Assembly (NCBI RefSeq): GCF_002234595.1
Contig: NZ_NMUL01000007.1
Span: 1-64,000 of the forward strand
Origin: Amycolatopsis vastitatis
Lineage (GTDB): Bacteria > Actinomycetota > Actinomycetes > Mycobacteriales > Pseudonocardiaceae
Reading direction: 5' to 3'
DNA length: 64,000 bases
Shown here: piece after piece, positions 59,885 through 64,000 of the stretch
Layout of the letters: each line of letters begins with the position of its first letter
Position numbering within the stretch: position 1 is the first letter of the stretch
Translations under genes and position numbers: made by a program
The notes under the pieces: generated by a model
The model's input: only the letters and a program-made list of their open reading frames with translations
The model's database searches: none
Told to the model about the DNA's origin: nothing

Positions 59885-61159
59885 TCAGCCCGCCTTCGCC
59901 CACTCGGTGTCCAGGAACGCGCACGCGTCGGCCACGGGCTTGCGGCCGGTGATGACGTCCTGGGCGGCCTGGTCGACCTTGTCCTTCATGCCGGGCAGCA
60001 ACCCGTCGTCGGCGGTCTCCCAGCGGAACGCGTGCACCACGGCGTTCTGCTGCACGGCCTGGGTGTAGAGGTCGTAGCCGGCCTTGAAGGTCGGACCGAC
60101 ATCGGACGGCGGGGTGTAGCCCTTGATCGCCGGGAACAGGCCGTCGGCCTTCACCGAGGCGTCGAGCTGGTCCTTGTCCAGCTGGAAGCCGAGGGCGAAC
60201 TTCCGTGCGGCGTCGAGGTTCGCGGCCTTGGCGTTGACGATCATGCCGCCGCCGGTGTAGGCGGGGACGACGAGCTTGCCGTCCTCGGTGGGGAAGTTGA
60301 ACACGCCCACCTCGAAGTCGTGCTTCTTCGAGTCGGCGTTCGCAGCGAACCAGTTGCCCATCGGGTACATCGCGCTCTTGCCGTCCAGGAACGCCTGCTC
60401 GGTCGCCGCGTAGTCGCGGGACACGCTGGTCTTGTCCACGTATCCCTTCGCGGCGAGGTCGGCCAGCTTCGCGAAGGCGTGCTGGAACGCGGGATCGGCG
60501 AACTTGACCTTGTCCTGGCGGCGCTGCGTCAGCCAGTCCGGCATGGTGTTGTAGACCTCGGTGCTGACCAGGCCGGAGAGGATCATCGACGACGGGAAGC
60601 CGTCCTTGCCGCCGCCGATGGTGAACGGCGAGTAGCCCTTGTCCTTGAGCTTGCCCGCGTCGGTGACGAGCTCGTCCCACGTCTTCGGCGGCGCGGTGAT
60701 GCCCGCGTCGGCGAACATCTTCTTGTTGTAGTAGATCGGCGGGATGGTCTGGGTGTTCGCCGGCAGCTGGTAGTACTTGCCGTTGACCGGGTTGGCCTGC
60801 GGGAACTGGAAGTCCTTGAGTTCGTCCGGGGTCCAGGCGTAGAGGTTGCCGGCCTCGGCGAAGCCCGCCGAGTCGACGGCGATCATCACGTCCGGGAACT
60901 GGCCCGACTGCAGGAGCTGCTTCGCGTACGACGTCCGTCCGTCGGCGGTCGGCGCGACGAGCTTCTTGACCTTGATCCCGGGGTTCTTGTCGGTGACGCG
61001 CTTGATCGCGGCGTCCCAGTAGGCCGGGGTGAGGTTCGGGGTTTCGAACGTCAGGAAGGTGATCTCCTTGTCGCCGCCGCTGCCGCCGGTGTTCGACCCG
61101 ACCGAGCACGCGCTCACCGCCAGGAGCGCCGCTGCGCCCAGCGCCAGGGACCTTCTCAT
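59885..61159 (-). CDS. Sugar-binding lipoprotein of the ABC importer
   Basis: This 424-aa extracellular solute-binding protein (family 1) has a lipobox in LLAVSAC and a mature domain with the usual features: ITFLTFETPNLTPAYWDAAI, the hinge segment SAMYPMGNWFA and KSAMYPMG near the middle. ATG at 61159 has AAGGTGG upstream; the longer N-terminus in the ORF is not signal-like. It captures an oligosaccharide, probably an alpha-galactoside such as melibiose or raffinose, for the two permeases. Confidence 0.9.
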   Translation of the reverse strand: MRRSLALGAAALLAVSACSVGSNTGGSGGDKEITFLTFETPNLTPAYWDAAIKRVTDKNPGIKVKKLVAPTADGRTSYAKQLLQSGQFPDVMIAVDSAGFAEAGNLYAWTPDELKDFQFPQANPVNGKYYQLPANTQTIPPIYYNKKMFADAGITAPPKTWDELVTDAGKLKDKGYSPFTIGGGKDGFPSSMILSGLVSTEVYNTMPDWLTQRRQDKVKFADPAFQHAFAKLADLAAKGYVDKTSVSRDYAATEQAFLDGKSAMYPMGNWFAANADSKKHDFEVGVFNFPTEDGKLVVPAYTGGGMIVNAKAANLDAARKFALGFQLDKDQLDASVKADGLFPAIKGYTPPSDVGPTFKAGYDLYTQAVQQNAVVHAFRWETADDGLLPGMKDKVDQAAQDVITGRKPVADACAFLDTEWAKAG

Positions 61160-61202
61160 GTCCAGCCACCTTCCTCGACCCACCATATGTGATGTATGAG
61201 GC

Positions 61203-61231
61203 ATCTGATCGGATCTATTCGACGATGTCAA
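61203..61231 (-). promoter_or_regulatory. Promoter of the sugar importer operon
   Basis: TTGACA at 61231-61226 is separated by 17 bases from TCAGAT at 61208-61203. A GATC-G-GATC motif at 61207-61215 overlaps the -10; a related GATC-A-GATC lies at 61271-61279. They may be operators. Confidence 0.5.
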
Positions 61232-61272
61232 GCGTCAGATACGCGCAAATCCGCATCGAATGGCGACATAGA

Positions 61273-63363
61273 TCAGATCTTTACGCGATCGAGTCGGACG
61301 ACGGCGCTGGCGAAGTCTCCGGCGGGCAAGCCGAGGGGCAGTCCGTGGGCGAGCAGGACCGCGCCGCTGTGCGTCCGGCCCGACTCCGGGTCGGCGTACC
61401 GCGCGGCCGGGTCGAGGCCGTCGAGCCGCAGCGGCCGCTCCGGCGCGTTGAAGTGCGCGGCCTGGCGGTAGGCGAAGACGACCGACCGGTCGCCCAGGAC
61501 GTACTGGAAGGCGACGACGCCGTCGTCGACCGGGGGCCGCAGCCGGTACAGCGCGCCGTGCTGCACCACCGGCCGGACGTCCCGGTAGCGCGCGACCAGT
61601 TCCCGGGCGAGCGCGAGATCCTCGTCCGGCCAGTGCACGATGTCGCCGCCGAGGCCGAGTACGCCGGCCATGGCGACGTGGAACCGGAACCGCAGCGGCG
61701 CCGAACGCGCGGTCACGAAGTTGGGGTTGTCGGTGACCCACGCCGACATCGCACCGGCGGGATAGACCTGGCTGTAGCCGTGCTGGATCCGCAACCGGTC
61801 GAGGGCGTCGGTGTTGTCGGAGGTCCAGACCTGGTCGGACCGGGCCAGCACCCCGAGGTCGATCCGGCCGCCCCCGCCGCAGCAGGACTCGATCCGCAGG
61901 CCCGGGTGGTCCGTGCGAAGCCGGTCGAGCAGCGCGTACACCGCGTGGGTGTGCTCGACCCACAGCCGGTCCTGGTCCGCTTCGCCCGGCCAGCCCGCTT
62001 CGCTGAACGGCCGGTTCATGTCCCACTTCAGGAAGTCGATGCCGTGCTCGCCGACGAGCCGGTCGAGCCAGTCGTACGCCCATTCCTGCACGTCGGGCCG
62101 GGCGAAGTTGAGCACGAGCTGCCGCCGCAGCTCCGACCGGCGCCGGTGCGGGTGGTGCAGCACCCAGTCCGGGTGGGCGCGGTAGAGGTCGCTGTCGGGG
62201 TTGACCATCTCGGGTTCGACCCAGAGGCCGAACTTCATGCCGAGCGCGTGCACCGCGTCGACCAGCGGTTTCAGCCCGTCGGGGAAACGCGAGCGGTTGA
62301 CGTGCCAGTCGCCGAGGCCCGCGTGGTCGCCGGTGCGGGCGCCGAACCAGCCGTCGTCCATCACGAACAGCTCGACCCCGAGCGCCGCGGCTCGCTCGGC
62401 GAGGGCCCGCTGCCCGGCTTCGGTGACGTCGAACCCCGTGGCCTCCCAAGAGTTGTAGAGCACCGGACGCAGTTCTCCCGGGTGCGGCAGGACGTGCGCC
62501 CGGATGTAGGCGTGCCACGCCCGGCTCGCGGCGCCGAACCCGCCGCCGGTGTACAGCCCGGCGGAGACCGGCGTGGTCAGCGGGCGCCCGGGTCCGACGC
62601 GGTGCACGACGCCCTCCTGGCCGAAGCCGCCGCTCACCGTCAGCCGTCCGGTCGAGGAACGCGTGGTGGTCAGGCGCCACGACCCGCTCCAGGCCAGCGC
62701 GACGCCGTAGACCTCGCCGTGGCGCTCGGTCGCCGTCCCGTCGTCGACCATCACCCACGGGTTGGCGTGGTGACTGGTGATGCCGCGACGGCTGGCGAAG
62801 GTGGTTTCGCCGTGGGGCACGGATTCCCGGTGCAGCTGGGTTTCCGCGGCCCAGCGCCCGGTCACGTGGCTGAGCCGGTAGTCCTCGAACACCGGCATCG
62901 CCCAGGTGGCCGAGTCGGCCCGGACGACTTCGACGTCGGTGTCCGCGGCCAGCTCGGTCCAGCGTTCGAGGACGTCGCCGCGCAGCCGGTAGTGCAGGGT
63001 GATCCGCAGCGGGTAGTGCCGGTCCGCGAACCGGACGCGCAGGTGCCCGCCGGTGGTTTCGTGGTCCTCGTACCGCCATTCGAGGGCTCGCGTCCCGTCG
63101 GCGAACCGGACTTGCAGGGCGGGTGTCCAGTAGCGGGTGCCGCCGTCGGCCGCCAGCTCGTCGAGGCCTTCGTTCGGGTCGTTGAAGCCGTCCCACCAGG
63201 GAAGCGTTTTCCCGGCCAGCTCGGCCACGTCGGCCTCGGGCAGCGCGGCTCCCCAGTGGACATGAGTCGGGACGTCGTCTTCGCCGAGCCGGAACGCGTA
63301 CGTGCTCGACTCCCCGGTGAGCACCCAGGTGCGGTGTTCGGCGAGGAAGCTGATCCCGGTCAT
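61273..63363 (-). CDS. GH36 alpha-galactosidase
   Basis: This 696-aa cytoplasmic enzyme cleaves alpha-1,6-galactosyl links of melibiose or raffinose-type sugars. It has the beta-sandwich N-domain, then the TIM barrel with LFVMDDGWFG, the nucleophile Asp448 (FLKWDMNRPFSE), the loop ESCCGGGGRIDLGVL and acid/base Asp516 (TSDNTDALDR). There is no signal peptide, fitting uptake by the importer encoded next. ATG at 63363 or 63372 may start it; AGGATG fits 63363. It lies upstream of, and in line with, the ABC genes. Confidence 0.93.
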   Translation of the reverse strand: MTGISFLAEHRTWVLTGESSTYAFRLGEDDVPTHVHWGAALPEADVAELAGKTLPWWDGFNDPNEGLDELAADGGTRYWTPALQVRFADGTRALEWRYEDHETTGGHLRVRFADRHYPLRITLHYRLRGDVLERWTELAADTDVEVVRADSATWAMPVFEDYRLSHVTGRWAAETQLHRESVPHGETTFASRRGITSHHANPWVMVDDGTATERHGEVYGVALAWSGSWRLTTTRSSTGRLTVSGGFGQEGVVHRVGPGRPLTTPVSAGLYTGGGFGAASRAWHAYIRAHVLPHPGELRPVLYNSWEATGFDVTEAGQRALAERAAALGVELFVMDDGWFGARTGDHAGLGDWHVNRSRFPDGLKPLVDAVHALGMKFGLWVEPEMVNPDSDLYRAHPDWVLHHPHRRRSELRRQLVLNFARPDVQEWAYDWLDRLVGEHGIDFLKWDMNRPFSEAGWPGEADQDRLWVEHTHAVYALLDRLRTDHPGLRIESCCGGGGRIDLGVLARSDQVWTSDNTDALDRLRIQHGYSQVYPAGAMSAWVTDNPNFVTARSAPLRFRFHVAMAGVLGLGGDIVHWPDEDLALARELVARYRDVRPVVQHGALYRLRPPVDDGVVAFQYVLGDRSVVFAYRQAAHFNAPERPLRLDGLDPAARYADPESGRTHSGAVLLAHGLPLGLPAGDFASAVVRLDRVKI

Positions 63364-63602
63364 GCGGGACATCCTGCTCACCGGCGTGGCCGCCGCCAAG
63401 GGATGTCCCGCTCACCGGGCACCGCGAAAATGTGACACCAGTGCTTCCGGGGCGTTATTTAATGCCGCTGTTCGAGTGGCTTTCAACCCGAGATATTGGT
63501 TCTATCGGGTGGTAGTCGTAACAATGAGTGAGGTTGGAAAGATTCCAGGGGTGGCGGCGTGGCGGCGACGCCGGCTGTCGTCGTCAATGAGGGGTGATCG
63601 CC

Positions 63603-64000
63603 GTGGTGGTCAGCAGGAAAATCGAAGCGTTGCCGGGGCCGGGAGTCCAGGTCGACTGCCCGTGCGTGGTCGATCTCGTCGATGCCCACAGGCAATCCGG
63701 CCGGCCGCGCTTCGCGGAGATACGGGCGGCGTACGAGAACAGTCAGGGAAAGATCCTGGAGGAGTATTACGCGCCCCATTTCCCGGCGGCCGTTCTGCTC
63801 GTCGCCGCCAAGGAGAAGGCCGAGGTGAACGGCGGTGCGGAGCGGATCGTCCTCAAGATGAGGCTTTACTACGACGCGCGCAAGAGCACAACGGACGTCG
63901 ACGACGTCTTCCGGTTGGCTCGCCGGGTCGAGCGGAAGTACTCGGTCCTGCTTCGCGGGGAGACGCAGGACATCCTGGTGCGAGGGATCTACACCACGGC
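63603..64000 (+). CDS. Partial gene at the right edge, unknown function
   Basis: GTG at 63603 (or 63594) follows GAGGGG and opens a frame that stays open to the end of the window, about 132 codons. The peptide contains VQVDCPCVVDLVDAHRQSG, KILEEYYAPHFPAAVLLVAA and KMRLYYDARKSTTDVDDVFR. No family is recognised. Codon use is host-like. It is divergent from the alpha-galactosidase with about 240 bases between. Confidence 0.65.
   Translation, partial: MVVSRKIEALPGPGVQVDCPCVVDLVDAHRQSGRPRFAEIRAAYENSQGKILEEYYAPHFPAAVLLVAAKEKAEVNGGAERIVLKMRLYYDARKSTTDVDDVFRLARRVERKYSVLLRGETQDILVRGIYTT

Overview
High-GC actinomycete chromosome, most like Amycolatopsis or another Pseudonocardiaceae genus. The assignment is inferred from third-position GC, GTG/TTG starts, F420-type enzymes, actinobacterial LexA and DasR boxes, and an AICE-like element; no rRNA or species marker is present.

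Region 1 (1-16.7 kb) is mostly ordinary chromosome. It holds a secreted GH54/CBM42 arabinofuranosidase with a LacI-type operator inside its signal-peptide codons. It also holds a NarL-type two-component system beside a DJ-1/PfpI membrane protein, and a two-domain glycosyltransferase translationally coupled to a HemN-like radical SAM enzyme. A GH25 muramidase, a short GerW-like protein, an SGNH hydrolase and a ClpX-type zinc-finger regulator follow, the last under a striking dyad. A chimeric pseudogene, a divergent LysR/F420-oxidoreductase pair and a Rieske/DUF6529 operon complete the region.

Region 2 (16.8-31.0 kb) looks like a conflict or signalling island. A TPR-CHAT caspase-like protease, a cytoplasmic subtilase and a membrane Ig-like protein run leftward. 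They diverge from an ECF-like sigma factor and its 146-aa partner. Both arms carry a tiny well-primed ORF (25 and 20 codons) directly before a main gene. Next to it lie a ThuA-like protein with a 119-aa companion, a 921-aa protein of unrecognised family, a 503-aa hairpin protein and a probable polymorphic toxin.

Region 3 (31.5-53.05 kb) is an integrative element in the 3' half of tRNA-Pro(GGG), bounded by identical 43-bp att sites. It carries integrase, excisionase, a P-loop replication-type protein, two iteron-like arrays, a LexA box and many small phage or AICE genes. Two pairs of integrase arm-type repeats plus a second integrase 3' remnant show accretion of two related elements. Several core genes are broken, and no FtsK/Tra transfer gene is visible. 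AT-richer cargo of membrane proteins sits at both ends.

Region 4 (53-64 kb) returns to chromosome. It has the intact tRNA-Pro, a secreted alginate-lyase-family protein with a DasR-like site, an enoyl-CoA hydratase with a PaaX regulator, and an ABC-F ATPase. A GH36 alpha-galactosidase with its ABC sugar importer follows, then a partial gene at the right edge.
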